From Eudasyphora cyanicolor (lineage: Eukaryota; Arthropoda; Insecta; Diptera; Muscidae), in NCBI GenBank assembly GCA_963930755.1, contig OZ005734.1:90878221-90942220 (forward strand): a DNA stretch of 64,000 nt, in the 5' to 3' direction. This document shows positions 23,840 through 35,429 of this stretch, one piece after another. How positions within the stretch are numbered: position 1 is the stretch's first letter; the number at the start of each line of letters is the position of its first letter. Below the pieces are notes generated by a model. The model did no database searches, had not been told where the DNA came from, and worked only from the letters and a program-made list of their open reading frames with translations. Made by a program: the position numbers and the translations under genes.

Positions 23840-25108
23840 CTAATGATATGCACCAAAATGAGCGGCTTGGCCGTCATCTTGTCGCCCTTAGGCCTCGTGC
23901 CCGACAGACTTGCATTTTTTCCGTCGCAATTATACTCAAAAGAAAATTGCCTATTGTATAAAAATTTTAATGTTTATATACGAGTATAAGATTGTCAGCA
24001 CAAAAAGGCTTTGATTATTTTTTCCATTAAAATTGCTAAGAACTTTATTTGATTTATATGATACTAAATTTTTGTGAAAACAAAGAATACAGTTTGGTTG
24101 CCTCAACTACGAAAATGGTGGCTACAATTATCTGTTGAAGTTGCCACAACCAACTGTTTTAAAAAATTGGTTGTTCCGACAATTTGTCAGTCACATAACA
24201 CCGACAATTAATTAAAAACAGTTTTCATTAATTTTTATTTTATTTATTGAACAAAAAACAAAACAATTCATAACAAAATTAAAATCACATATTACAAATT
24301 AATCACTATTATGAGATGTGGAAATACTTGACACACATTTTAGTACACGAAAAAAAGCACAGAACTTTTATACAAATATCGCTTAACCCTGTGCTTTCAA
24401 TTTTATGATTGTTGCTTTTTTTTTTATTTATGTAAAACATTTTGCACACATATTCTGCATTCCACACATTATTATCCACCCGAGATTATTTTTGATTACA
24501 TTTACCGTTCTTGAACAATATGTTAACGATTTATTTATGTCGAGTAATTTAATTTTTTGTTTGTCATGTATCAGCAAAAGAACAGCAATCAATCTTTCGG
24601 TTGTATTTCCCAAAATACATTTAATTATTCTAAATTTGGGAAATGATTGGGATAACTAATAAACGATTATTTATTAATATTTTTTTCTGTTGTAGTAACC
24701 AATTATTCGTTGCAATAATAATCTTTGGTCTATTGACACAATTTCTGTTGTCAAGAATAAAACATTGGTTGTCACAACCAAAAATCGATCATATAGTACT
24801 ATAATAAAAATTTTAAATTGGTTACCACAACTCACCGAGTGTCAATGAAAAAAACAATCTTAATTCGATTAATACAACCATCGATTTAGTTGCAAGCATT
24901 TTCATTTGATCGTATCCATGTTATTATTGTTGTTTCAGTCATTTATTTATAAATACAACCGACAGACGGTGTATGCAATATTCTTTTTGTTGCTAGTACT
25001 ATTTTTTTATTGTTACAATCGAATTCCAACCAATTATTTTCCTGGATATTTTTCATTTAAATTTGTTTATGACATTTGTAATTAATTTTCTGTAAATTCT
25101 CCAAATAA
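23840..25108. repeat. AT-rich region with inverted GGTTGT/ACAACC words
   Basis: No gene seen. From about 24090 to 25045 the words TTGGTTGT and ACAACCAA occur many times in both orientations, including the near-palindrome TTGGTTGTCACAACCAA at about 24769-24785. This may be an unrecognised foldback or MITE cluster; borders are not defined. Confidence 0.4.
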
Positions 25109-25109
25109 A

Positions 25110-25557
25110 AACAAGTAAAAGCGTTAAGTTTGGCCATGCCGAATCTTATATACCCTACACCATGGATAGCATGTGACCTCACAAAATAACTCAAACCTAA
25201 AGAAAATAACACCGATAAACCAAAAAAAATATAGTAGGAATCACAACAAGTTAGATGCTATATATGGGAGCTATATTTAAATATGGACCGATATGGGCCA
25301 TTAGCAATCCCAAACAACCTGCAACTATAAGAAGTATTTGTACCAAATTTGATCAACCTAGCTCTATTATTGCGGACTGTAGCGTGATTACCACAGACGG
25401 ACGGACGGACGGACAGACGGACATGGCTAAATCGTCTTAGAATTTTACGACGATTAAGAATATATATACTTTATGGGGTCTCAGATCAATATTTAGAGGT
25501 GTTACAAACGGAGTGACAAAATGAATATACCCCCCATCCTATGGTGGAGGGTATAAT
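25110..25557 (+). mobile_element. D2 element (Helentron/DINE-like)
   Basis: Starts AACAAGTAAAAGCG, has the hairpin-like TTTGGCCATGCCGAA, a tract of GACGGACGGACGGACAGACG at about 25397-25420, then ATATATACTTTATGGGGTCT and ends ATGGTGGAGGGTATAA. This layout (5' hairpin, central GACG microsatellite, GGGTATAA end) parallels INE-1/DINE-1 of Drosophila. Non-coding. Confidence 0.75.
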
Positions 25558-25593
25558 AAACAATATTTCCGCACTCTACTAACCTATAATTAA

Positions 25594-26400
25594 AACAAGT
25601 AACGAAGTTTCAGTCGGGTAAACCAACTAAGGTATATCCTCACTTTGTGAGTAATGTAATATGGAATATTAAGCTAATTATTCTGTCACTTTTTTGTGTG
25701 GGAGGACCAGAAGGTTTTTAAAAAATACACCTATTTTTCGCTGAATAATAGATACCTTAAATACATTGCACTGTGCCGAATTATAAGCGTTTATGTGCAC
25801 TGGTATATTAACGTTATGATATATTAAATTTTGGTATGATTTGGCAATTTTGTGTGGGAGGTACAAAAAGGGGCGTGGTGATAACGCCCATTTTTTACAG
25901 GGCTATATGCACTTCAAAAGCGTTACACTGTGCAAAATGTTGATTCATTTTCTTGCATTGGTACTCACGCTTTAAGCTCTTAACTTTTTGTGCTAAATGG
26001 TACCTTTGTGTGGGAGGTACCGAAAGGGGCGTGGAAATAACGTCCATTTCACTGGACTGTAGGCACTATAAAAGCTTAACACAGTACAAAATTCCAAGCA
26101 TTTTTATACACTGGTATAAATGTTATAAGCTGTTAACTTTTTGTGCAAAATGGTGCATTTGTGTGGGAGGTACCAAAAGGGGCGTAGCAACTTCGCCCAT
26201 TTTTCTCGAATTGGGAGCAACTAATACTTTGTGTGAAATTTCAGAAGATTCAACATTTTAACCCTTATAGGGGTGGTACTAGAAGGAGTGGACCAATATG
26301 GCCGAACTTCGAAATTAGGCGGAGATAGAAAAAAAAATTACCACGTACCAAATTTGAAGTCAATCGGTTACTCCTTTCGAGAGGAGTAACCTTGTAAATT
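25594..26400 (+). mobile_element. D1 element, 3'-truncated
   Basis: Starts AACAAGTAACGAAGTTTCAG with the CAGTCGGGTAAACC arm and carries three GTGTGGGAGGTACC modules. It lacks the usual ATGACCCAAAACGG...AGTGAGGGTATAA tail, ending near the TCAATCGGTTACTCC segment. Confidence 0.75.
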
Positions 26401-26715
26401 AGTGAAAAAACAAGAACTACATTTTTATTTCTTTGAAAAAAAAATTTTTAACATGTTATTTAAAAAAAGTGGTTGTATCTTAAATAATACACCAGGCATT
26501 GACCCACAGCAAAAATTCCTATAAAAATACTCCAAAATAAACGATTTTGTTTACGAAAATTTTATAAATTCATTTATTTAAAAATGTTGAAATATATTTT
26601 TGTTAACATATTATTGTTTAAAATAATTTGTTAAATATTATTATTTAAAATACATTGAAAACTAAAACTAGAGAAAATAAATAAAATGGAAATAAAACAT
26701 ATACATTTTGTAAAT

Positions 26716-27645
26716 TCATTTGTATACCATAAAAATAATACAATAAATTACCTTTTTACGAATTATGGTAGTTATAAAAACTATTAAACATAAATTCACT
26801 TTGCATTTGGTACAATACATCCTTGTTTGTCCAGAGCAGTTCGGAAATTTGCATCTACCCTTCTTATCAATCGCTGTCCAATTATCAATTTTATCCAATG
26901 TGGTGGCCTTCGGTGGTGGTTTTTTACGTTTTTCTTGAATATCTGCTTCAATACGTGGACGTCCGCGAGCAGGAGGTTGTGACGATTTTAGGAAGAATAA
27001 TGTATCAGTTATCTCTAATTTAAAATCAATCAATCGCACGGCCTTGAACCCATGCCGATTTTTATTTATTCTTTTGTACAACAACCAGGAATTGACAACT
27101 GTCATGTCCCAAAGGTAATAGAACACTCTATTTGTCCACTTACGGCTTTTCATAGTTATCTTATGCCGGCCCATGGAGATATCCATCAAATCGATACCGC
27201 CCATGTGGCGTTTATAGTCTTTTATAATTTGAGGACAAGGAATCATTTTGACAGTTTTGTACTTTTTGTCAAATCTCTTTATGGTTAATGGCTATCGTTT
27301 CTTGTAATCTTGGTACTTCTCTAAGCAGCCGGACCACTACATTAGCCGAAGGTTGAAGGTCAGGTTCACCTTGAGTTGGGTTTTCCGGCGCTCAATTATA
27401 TGTTTAAAATTTGTACGCATATCCCGTTGTGTCGCACATAACAAAAAGCTTGAAGCCCCATTGGGGGCAAATACTGTTTCATATAACTCCCAATTTTGGT
27501 AGAACACAACTGCTCGTCAACACAAAGTCTACCTAATTTTGGCACACTTCCAAATGTGGTGTTGAGAGTGTCAATAACAGGTCTGATTAAATAAAGGCGG
27601 TCTCGATTATGATCATCAATGGGAGGCTGATTAGTTTTATCATTA
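26716..27645 (-). pseudogene. piggyBac-type transposase, C-terminal half
   Basis: On the reverse strand, NRDRLYLIRPVIDTLN and GRLCVDEQLCSTK (about 27610-27500) match the catalytic core of piggyBac transposases, with the conserved Asp of VDEQ. Frameshifts follow, then a 176-codon frame from 27246 with KDYKRHMGGIDLMD, the RKWTNRVFYYLWDMTVVNSW segment and a C-terminal cysteine-rich finger (CKFPNCSGQTRMYCTKCKV). Upstream the gene is cut at 27646 by a D1 pair. Inactive. Confidence 0.9.
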
Positions 27646-29140
27646 AAACAAGTAAGAAAGTTTCAGTCGGGTAAACCGACTAAGGTATACCCTCACTTTG
27701 TGAGTAATGTAATATTGAATAATACACAAATTATTCTGTCAATTTTTGTGGGAGGTACCAGAAGGGGTTTAAGAAATACACCTATATTTCGCTGAACAGT
27801 AGATACTTTAAATACATTGCACTGTGCCGAATTGTATCCGTTTATATGGACTGGTATATTAACGTTGAGATATTAAATTGTGGTATAATTTGGCCATTTT
27901 GTGTGGGAGGTACAAAAAGAGGCGTGGTGATAACGCTCATTTTTCACTGGACTATATGCATTATAAAAGCATTCAAGTAATTGTATACACTGATATTAAT
28001 GTTATAAACTGTTAACTTTTGGTGCAAAATGGTGCCTTTGTGGGAGAGGTAACAAAAGGGGCGTGACAATAACGCCCATTTTTCAATGGACTGGAATTTC
28101 AAGTATTTTTATACACTGGTTTTAATGTTATAAGCTGTTAACTTTTGGTGCAAAAAGGTACCTTTGTGTGGGAGGTACCAAAAGGGGGGTGACAACAACA
28201 CCCATTTTTCCCTGGACTGTAGGCAATATAAAAGCATAATACTGTACAAAATTTCAAGTATTTTTATACACTGTTATTAATGTTATAAGCTGTTAACTTT
28301 TGGTGAAAATGGTGCATTTGTGTGGGAGGTACCAAAAGGGACGTGGCGACTTCGCCCATTTTTCTCGAGTTGATAACGACTAATAAGCTAATACTATGTG
28401 TGGAATTTCAAAAGATTCGAATAAGTAGTATAGCAGTTATTAAAGAATCAATATTTCACAACATTTTAACCCTTTGTGGGGGAGGTACTAGAAGGAGTGG
28501 TCCAATATTGCCCATCTTCGAACTTAGCCGGAGATAGAAAAAAATATTACCACATACCAAATTTGAGGTCAATCGGTTACTCCTTTCGAGAGTTATCGTG
28601 CGCACCAGCCAGCAGACAGACAGACTCAGCTCGAGAAAAATGGGCGAAGTCGCCACGTTCTTTTTGGTACCTCCCACACAAATGCACCATTTTGCACCAA
28701 AAGTTAACAGCTTATAACATTAATAACAGTGTATAAAAATACTTGAAATTTTGTACAGTATTATGCTTTTATATTGCCTACAGTCCAGGGAAAAATGGGT
28801 GTTGTTGCCACGCCCCTTTTGGTACCTCCCACACAAAGGTACCTTTTTGCACCAAAAGTTAACAGCTTATAACATTAAAACCAGTGTATAAAAATACTTG
28901 AAATTTTGTAACGTTTATACCAGTGCACATATGTAAATGCTTATAAGTCGGCACAGTGCAATGAATTTAAAGTATCTAATGTTCAGCGAAAAAAAAGGTG
29001 TATTTGATAAACCCCTTCTGGTACCTCCCACTCAAATTGACAGAATAATTCGAGTAATATTCAATATTACATTACTCACAAAGTGAGTAATGTAAAACCG
29101 ACCTTAGTCGGTTTACCCGACTGAAACTTTCTTACTTGTT
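27646..29140. mobile_element. Two D1 copies joined tail to tail as a palindrome
   Basis: 27646-28624 is a forward D1 copy (AACAAGTAAGAAAGTTTCAG start, four modules, CAGACAGACAGAC near its end). At about 28625 the sequence switches to a reverse D1 copy (from CAGCTCGAGAAAAATGGGCG) that ends ACTGAAACTTTCTTACTTGT at 29140. Both outer ends are therefore the same D1 5' terminus in inverted orientation, and the modules mirror each other: a foldback composite inserted in piggyBac-related DNA. Confidence 0.75.
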
Positions 29141-29455
29141 TTCTTTGTAATATTTGTTGCTTTTTGAACTCCGTTGGACTATTTTTGTGGGGAGACGGGA
29201 AGGATAGATAAGTGCAAGTGATAAGTAAAATTGGGTCGGCACAGAATGGGACGCGACAGGCATTTTAATATAAGCCCGCGACAGGCATTTCAATAAAGGC
29301 AAAATCATTGAAAAATATTTATCCGCCTTTTTTATGTCAATTTTAAGGTCGCATTCCACAAATCGCCTTTGAGCTATTAAATCAAATGACATTAGCTTTC
29401 GTTTGAGCACAAATTTTTTAAATAAAAACATAGTTTTTAACAAGAAAGTGAAAAC

Positions 29456-29766
29456 AATTTTTAATATCGCAAAAAAATTACAGATAAATATTTTTGAGAT
29501 TTTTTTTATTTCTTGAAATCCGCCATATGTATATACAAACTAATAAATTCCACCTTTGCGTCACTCATTCAAATGTAACTTTGAATAATGAAAGTCACGA
29601 TTGGCTGTGAAAACTATTTTTAATATCGCAAAAAAATTACAGATACATATTTTTGAGATTTTTTTATTTTTTGAAATCCGCCATATTTATATACAAACTA
29701 ATAAATTCCACCTTTGCGTCACTCATTCAAATGTAACTTTGAATAATGAAAGTCACGATTGGCTGA
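29456..29766 (+). repeat. 157-bp tandem duplication
   Basis: Two consecutive copies (about 29456-29612 and 29613-29766) from TTTTTAATATCGCAAAAAAA to GAAAGTCACGATTGGCTG, differing at only a few positions. Confidence 0.85.
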
Positions 29767-29785
29767 ACTAAAAAAATACATTTGA

Positions 29786-30017
29786 ACTGTTTATTTTGAA
29801 AGTGGCGTAAGCGCCATTCTGTTTTTGAACCAAGAGTAGTATCGTTAAAAGGATATGTGAATAATAGATATATATTACTTACTTACAGTTCATCTCAAGG
29901 CTTCAATGTTTCTATATTAAGTGAAAATTTTCACATTCTAGTTTTATTAACCCGCTTTTTCTAATGTTGAATTGAGTAAAACAGAATGGCGTTTACGCCA
30001 CTTTCAAAATAAACAGT
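29786..30017. mobile_element. 232-bp MITE with 40-bp TIRs and 8-bp target duplication
   Basis: ACTGTTTATTTTGAAAGTGG... at the left is repeated inverted at the right with very few changes; each TIR holds the hairpin GTGGCGTAAGCGCCA-like core. Flanks ACATTTGA (29778-29785) and TCATTTGA (30018-30025) agree at 7 of 8 positions, fitting a hAT- or P-type 8-bp duplication. Confidence 0.8.
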
Positions 30018-30026
30018 TCATTTGAA

Positions 30027-30296
30027 TCAGTGACAAAAGGAGGACAAATACCACATTTTTGAAAAAGGAGGGAGGACGGGAGGACAAATGTTAAAAAGGA
30101 GGACGTATGGTAACCCTGTCTCCATATCTCCCACACTTTGAGAGGCAACCCCTTTCCCCTCCTCATCATTTAAATCATCGCTATTGTACTCAATGCCATC
30201 GATGCTATCGTCACCTACATCGTCACTATTACAAAGTAATTCGCAGACGTCATCATCATTCATCATAACTCTTCCAACACGGATATAACCTGCCAT
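30027..30296 (-). pseudogene. Possible acidic N-terminus of the piggyBac gene, cut by another insertion
   Basis: The reverse frame starts MAGYIRVGRVMMNDDDVCEL and continues with an Asp/Glu/Ser-rich stretch to about 30120, the kind of acidic leader found at the N-terminus of piggyBac transposases. It is on the same strand as, and upstream of, the C-terminal half at 26716-27645. The frame's end lies in unrelated DNA: at 30107 begins CAGGGTTACCATACGTCC (reverse strand), the look of a hAT-type terminus. The assignment is by context only. Confidence 0.35.
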
Positions 30297-30461
30297 CGTT
30301 AATCAAATCCTTTCTATGAATTCATTTTATTTAAAAATTATATATAAAACAACAAACAGTCATCTACATTAATCCAAAGCTCCAAACAAGTGAACTTGCT
30401 CTCACAAAGAATAAAATATAAATGAAAATATAGGAAAACCGGTGTGCGTAACAGAAATCAA

Positions 30462-31934
30462 AACAAGTAACAAAGTTTCAGTCGGGTAAACCGACTGAGG
30501 TATACCCTCACTTTGTGAGTAATGTAATATTGAATATTACTCGAATTATTCTGTCAATTTGTGTGGGCGGTACCAGAAGGGGTTTATCAAATACACATTT
30601 TTTCGCTGAACATTAGATACTTTAAATTCGTTGCACTGTGCCGACTTATAAGCTTTTATGTGCACTGGTATAAACGTTATGAGACATTAAATTGTGGTAT
30701 GATTTGGGCATTTTGTGTGGGAGGTACAAAAAGGGGCGTGGCAATAACGCCCATTTCCACAGGGCTATAGACACTATAAAAACATTACACTGTACAAAAT
30801 TTCAAGTATTTTTATACACTGGTTTTAATGTTATAAGCTGTTAACTTTTGGTGCAAAAAGGTACCTTTGTGTGGGAGGTACCAAAAGGGGCGTGGCAACA
30901 ACACCCATTTTTCCCTGGACTGTAGGCAATATAAAAGCATAATACTGTACAAAATTTCAAGTATTTTTATACACTGTTATTAATGTTATAAGCTGTTAAC
31001 TTTTGGTCCCAAAAGGGACGTGGCGACTTCGCCCATTTTTCTCGAGTTGATAGCGACTAATAAGCTAATACTATGTGTGGAATTTCAAAAGATTCGAATA
31101 AGTAGTATAGCAGTTATTAAAGAATCAATATTTCACAACATTTTAACCCTTTGTGGGGGAGGTACTAGAAGGAGTGGACCAATATGGCCCATCTTCGAAC
31201 TTAGCCGGAGATAGAAAAAACCAGTAAGGAAAGGCAGAAAGTCGGGCGGGGCCGTCTATATATAAATCTGAACCGATTTCCCCCAAATTTTGTATTGTAT
31301 CTAAGTGTATCACGAGACTACTCTCTGTCAATTTTTGTACAAATCGGTTACAAAATGTTGCTTATACAGTGCATATATGCCAAATCGGAGGTACATATAT
31401 ATGGGAGCTATATGTAAATCTGAACCGATTTTAACCAAATTCAATAGGGATCGTCCTTGGGCCTAAAAAAAGATATGTGCAAAGTTTCGTTGAGATCGGA
31501 CCATAATTGCGACCTGTACTTTGATTACAAGAATACGTCTACAGACAGACGGACAGACAGACGGACATAGCTAAATCGACTCAGAAAGTTATTACAAGTC
31601 GATCGGTATAATAAACAATGGGTCTATCTCTTCTCCTTTTGGGTGTTACAAACAAATGCACAAAGTCATAATACCCTGTACCACAGTGTGGTGTAGGGTA
31701 TAAATATTACCACATACCAAATTTGAGGTCAATCGGTTACGCCTTTCGAGAGTTATCGTGCGCAACAGCCAGCAGACAGACAGACGGACGGACATTGCTC
31801 ATTCGACTTAAAATGACCCAAAACGGATTTCCTGCGAACATACTTGGGGTCTTAGGTCACTCCTTCGACGTGTTACACTTTTTTCCGTAGCAAATGATAT
31901 ACATATACCCTCGTCACACTAAAGTGAGGGTATA
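30462..31934 (+). mobile_element. D1 element with both ends, carrying a nested D3 element
   Basis: Starts AACAAGTAACAAAGTTTCAG with the complete hairpin AGTCGGGTAAACCGACT and ends CACACTAAAGTGAGGGTATA. Modules, the CAGACAGACAGACGGACGG microsatellite and ATGACCCAAAACGGATTTCC tail are all present. TATACCCTCACTTT near the 5' end and AAAGTGAGGGTATA at the 3' end form inverted subterminal repeats. The D3 element at 31221-31702 interrupts it. Confidence 0.8.
31221..31702 (+). mobile_element. D3 element nested in D1
   Basis: About 482 bp from CCAGTAAGGAAAGGCAGAAA to GTGGTGTAGGGTATAA. It contains TGGGAGCTATATGTAAATCT, a GACAGACGGACAGACAGACG tract and ACCACAGTGTGGT near its end. Removing it restores the uninterrupted D1 text GATAGAAAAAAATATTACC seen at 28533 and 50079, so both ends are fixed by comparison. 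Confidence 0.85.
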
Positions 31935-31955
31935 AATATGCAGTGAGTGCTCACT

Positions 31956-32294
31956 GTATCTTTAAAGATACAACCAGTAAAAGTTACCCTGTGGGGGGAC
32001 CAATGCATGGAATTGTTTGAATCACTTAATATCACTAAAGAATACATTTTAGATGTTCTTAGAAATTACACTGCGAAAAATCACGTTTATTTAATTTTAA
32101 CCAAAATAAGTTTTTTGACTTTTTATATAATTTGTTTCTTACCTATTACAGATAAATGTAAAAAATTATTTTTTATGTACAATTACAATATTCTAGATAA
32201 CATAGACTCACTTTATAAAAAAAATATCTAAATCCGTGGCCGCAGAATATTTTTTAATGGTTGTATCTTTAAAGATACACGGGGCATTTAAGGG
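31956..32294. mobile_element. piggyBac-like non-autonomous element (TTAA end)
   Basis: GTATCTTTAAAGATACAACC (31956-31975) and its inverse (32259-32278) are 20-bp inverted repeats that are themselves partly palindromic. The right end reads GGGGCATTTAAGGG then TTAA (32295-32298), and the DNA after it is exactly the D1 text TTAAAATGACCC, a natural TTAA target. The left end outside the repeat is not resolved. The 95-codon frame inside (31947-32231) is hydrophobic, without recognised motifs. Confidence 0.6.
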
Positions 32295-32400
32295 TTAAAA
32301 TGACCCAAAACGGATATCCGCCGAACATACTTATGGTCTTAGGTCACTCCTTCGATGTGCTACACTTTTGGTTCGTAGCAAATGAGGGGATAAATACTAA
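32295..32400 (+). repeat. D1 3' tail fragment
   Basis: TTAAAATGACCCAAAACGG, then CGAACATACTTATGGTCTTA and GTCACTCCTTCGATGTG match the end of other D1 copies. It stops before the final GGGTATAA. Confidence 0.75.
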
Positions 32401-33157
32401 AGATGCGGCAGATGGTTTGCAGTCTAAGATGGCGCTGTTTCATTGGGGCCCAATATTTTACTCGAGAAACAGATGTCGTTAGTGCATAAGGGTCCAATCT
32501 TTTATTCCAAAAACGGCTGAACGACCCAATCTTCCCCATAATTCTATCTCTGAGACTTGGCATTATTAAAAAATTTATGAATATCATTAAAACCAATGAA
32601 CATTAAATCGTATTTTATTAGAAATTAGCACTGGATATTTATGCACTGTACACATGTGTTTCAAGAAAAACCTAGCTCCATCTATGCGTTTCTATCTATT
32701 ATCCCGATCGGGTAATTTGATTTACCTCATTTTTAGTATTTTGTCTTTGCTGCATATTGTATCGACAAAAATGTAAAATGCAACCCTGTGTAGAAAATGG
32801 ATGAAAGCCAAACCAAGGGACTCATTGTTTTGTCCGAAAACAGCGTTTCGAACTTTGTGTAACTCTCATTGTTTTGTCCGAAAACAGGTTTTCGAACTGA
32901 TGCAACTTTTATACCGAGAGCTAGCTTTATAAATAGTTCACACCTATTTCCGTCAGATGGTAACGTAAGCAGTGTTGCCGCTTTAAAATTTTTGTCAGCT
33001 CAAAATTTCCAAAAAATGTGTATTCGCCAAACTATTACACTTTATATTAATTGTAGTTACAATTTATTATACATTTGAATAAAATGACATTTTAAAACAT
33101 AATATACGAGTACATATAGTCAGGAATCAATGTTTTCTTACCACACTAGTATTAAAT
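32401..33157. other. No gene recognised
   Basis: Spacer with one short direct duplication around TCATTGTTTTGTCCGAAAAC (32823 and 32868). No coding or terminal signals identified. Confidence 0.45.
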
Positions 33158-33745
33158 ATAGGGTCCTCCAAAAGGGACTTCCGAACTTTGACAGCGGCCA
33201 TATTGTTGAAGCTATATTTGTCGAATTGTCTATAATTTATTCAGTCTGTATGGCCAAATCTCTATGGACGGATATAGCGTCCAAGAACATCTCAAAATGA
33301 TAACATGTGGTTTCAACAATTGTTTTATCAAAATGGTTGTTCTCTTCGGTCAATGTTCTTGCGATGAGGTCCATTTCCTGTTGAAAGGGTGGTTCAACAA
33401 ACAAAATTGTCGAATTTTAAACGACACTAATTCAAGGGCGTCCAATACATCCCGAAAAAGTCACTGTTTGGTGTGAATTTTGGGCTGGTGATTTCATCGG
33501 TCCATATTACTTTGAGAAGGACGTGTGACAATCCTTCATCGGCAACGGCGACCGCTATAGGTTGATGATTTCCATTTTTTTGCGCTGAATTGGATGATAT
33601 GGACACCAATGATATGTGGTCCTACTGGCATCAACTGGGTGGCCCATAGGGTGGCCCATTATGTACGAGCGAGGTCTTCTCATGTGGAGGTGATGTCAAC
33701 TGGTCACCGAGATTCTGCGATTGACGCCGTTGAGGGGACAACATT
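33158..33745 (+). pseudogene. Mariner-like element remnant
   Basis: Starts near TATAGGGTCCTCCAAAAGGG, a mariner-style terminus. The frame then shows CDEVHFLLKGWFNKQNCRIL, matching the first-Asp region of the family, followed by frameshifted traces of the TVWC..WAGG..GPYFFE and VNGDRY segments and the NWVAHR region (33620-33660). Strongly decayed; the 3' end is not clear. Confidence 0.7.
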
Positions 33746-34017
33746 TTTTTGGATGTTTTTAATTTCAATTTTGGAATATATAATAATTTTAAAAATTTTG
33801 TGTGAACATTTGAATTGGAACGGAGCAAAACTAACGAATATACAGCAGTCTAAGCAACCGCGCCTCATACGCGACTCAGCGCATCGGAAAAACTTTAAAG
33901 CGTTTTTCCCACAACCCACGTTTTCAAAGTCGGTGTCCATCATAACTTCTAAACTACTGCACCGAACGTTTTGAAATTGTGTACACTATTTCTTTACATA
34001 ATTTATTTATTTTTATT

Positions 34018-34108
34018 TATACCCCACCATAAGATGGAGGTATACTAACTTCGTCAGTCCGTTTCCAAGACCTCGAAATATTGATCTGCGACCCCATAAA
34101 GTATATAT
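34018..34108 (-). repeat. D2 end fragment
   Basis: Reverse copy of the D2 3' end: TATACCCCACCATAAGATGG through CCATAAAGTATATATA. It is cut by the mariner derivative that begins at 34109. Confidence 0.75.
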
Positions 34109-34470
34109 AGGGTGATCCAAGTAGAGATACTTTTTTCAATAGCATTTTTTAAACAGATCACGTGTGAGTCGTGTCATACTGTCATGTTAATTTTGTTAAG
34201 TATTGTATTGTTTTGACTTACGCCTGAACAACGTTTACAATCGTTCAACTTTATTACGAAAATTCACGTTCTGTGAGGAATGTGTTTCGTGCACTTCGCT
34301 CAACTTATGGTCAACATAATCGAGTCATCGAAAATTGGACTCAACGGATGGACCATCTGAGACTTTGTTCAGGCGTAAGTCTTTCCATGATGAAATGCCA
34401 AACAATACTTAACAAAAATAACATGACAGCATGACACGACTCACACGTGATCTGATATTTCGCAGTGCCA
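34109..34470. mobile_element. Mariner derivative folded back on itself
   Basis: The left part is the 5' end of a mariner (GGGTGATCCAAGTAGAGATA) with leader and N-terminal code, including QLYYENSRSV-type helix-turn-helix sequence in shifted frames and NVFRALRSTYGQHNR. This is joined directly to C-terminal code VIENWTQRMDHL, then at about 34368 to an inverted copy of the same leader (reverse strand: MERLTPEQ start). The inverted arms (about 34143-34232 and 34368-34456) share GATCACGTGTGAGTCGTGTC. Only about 130 bp separates them. Confidence 0.75.
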
Positions 34471-34538
34471 ATAGAGAGGGCGAATGCCCGGCCATATGTA
34501 TGAGTTTGTTTATTGTGGCAATTGTCCCTGCATCACTA

Positions 34539-35239
34539 CACGGGGCAAAATCGCCGTTTTTGATATGTTTGAATGGAAAGAAAATATACTTGGAACACAA
34601 ATTTTTAAATATTATATATTTTCGACCAAATAAATATTAATTGAAAATCATTAAAATGGATTTAGAAGGCATATGTTAATATATTAGAATAAAATATATT
34701 TGCGAACTAATTATCTCAAATAAAATATGTGTTTAAATAGAAATAAAATTATTGTTTATGAATGTTTCCAAATACATTTTATTAAATTTTTTTTTAAAAA
34801 CTTTGCTGAATTTTTCGAATTTTAGTTTTAATTATTTCCTTGTTTTCGAAGTATGCATTCCTATTAAAAATGGCATACTTATTAGCATTAAATTCTATTT
34901 GAAACCACTTATTTTTATTTTCTAACTATTCCAAGTGATTATTTTTAATTATAAAGAAATTTTACAAACATTATAAAAATTACCTTTCAATTGGTGAAAA
35001 CTTATAACAATTTAAGAATAGATATATATTCACGCAAATAGATCTTTGTTTGGAAAATAACATATCTAAATAAAAAATATTAGGTGTAAACTTAGTTTTG
35101 TTTAGAACAACATCCTCCCAAACATATAATATGTGTATGTGTCAAATATTATATATTTGGAGTGCACCCTAAAAATATATATGTTTCAAGCAGAATATGT
35201 TTGGGACAATATACTACAGAGGCGATTTTTTTCAGCGTG
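34539..35239 (+). mobile_element. MITE family C, copy C
   Basis: CACGGGGCAAAATCGCC at the left and GGCGATTTTTTTCAGCGTG at the right form imperfect TIRs; TA flanks both ends (34537-34538, 35240-35241). 701 bp, non-coding, collinear with copies A and D. Confidence 0.85.
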
Positions 35240-35429
35240 TAGTGAGGTAGATAGTTCCTTTCAGCTATGCACAGATACTTCCACTTTTTTAATCAGATTC
35301 CTGTTTGTAGCTCCATCACCCTTACTGGTACCAAGGCCAGACAGTCAAACTTCGAAACCATGGCTGATCTAGTGATCGAAATATTGAATTTTTCTGCAAT
35401 AGTGCAGGAAATATTATATATTTAGATGT

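Noticed and set aside
24405..24659. 84-codon frame in AT-rich DNA
   Set aside because: Low-complexity hydrophobic translation without motif; no neighbouring signals.
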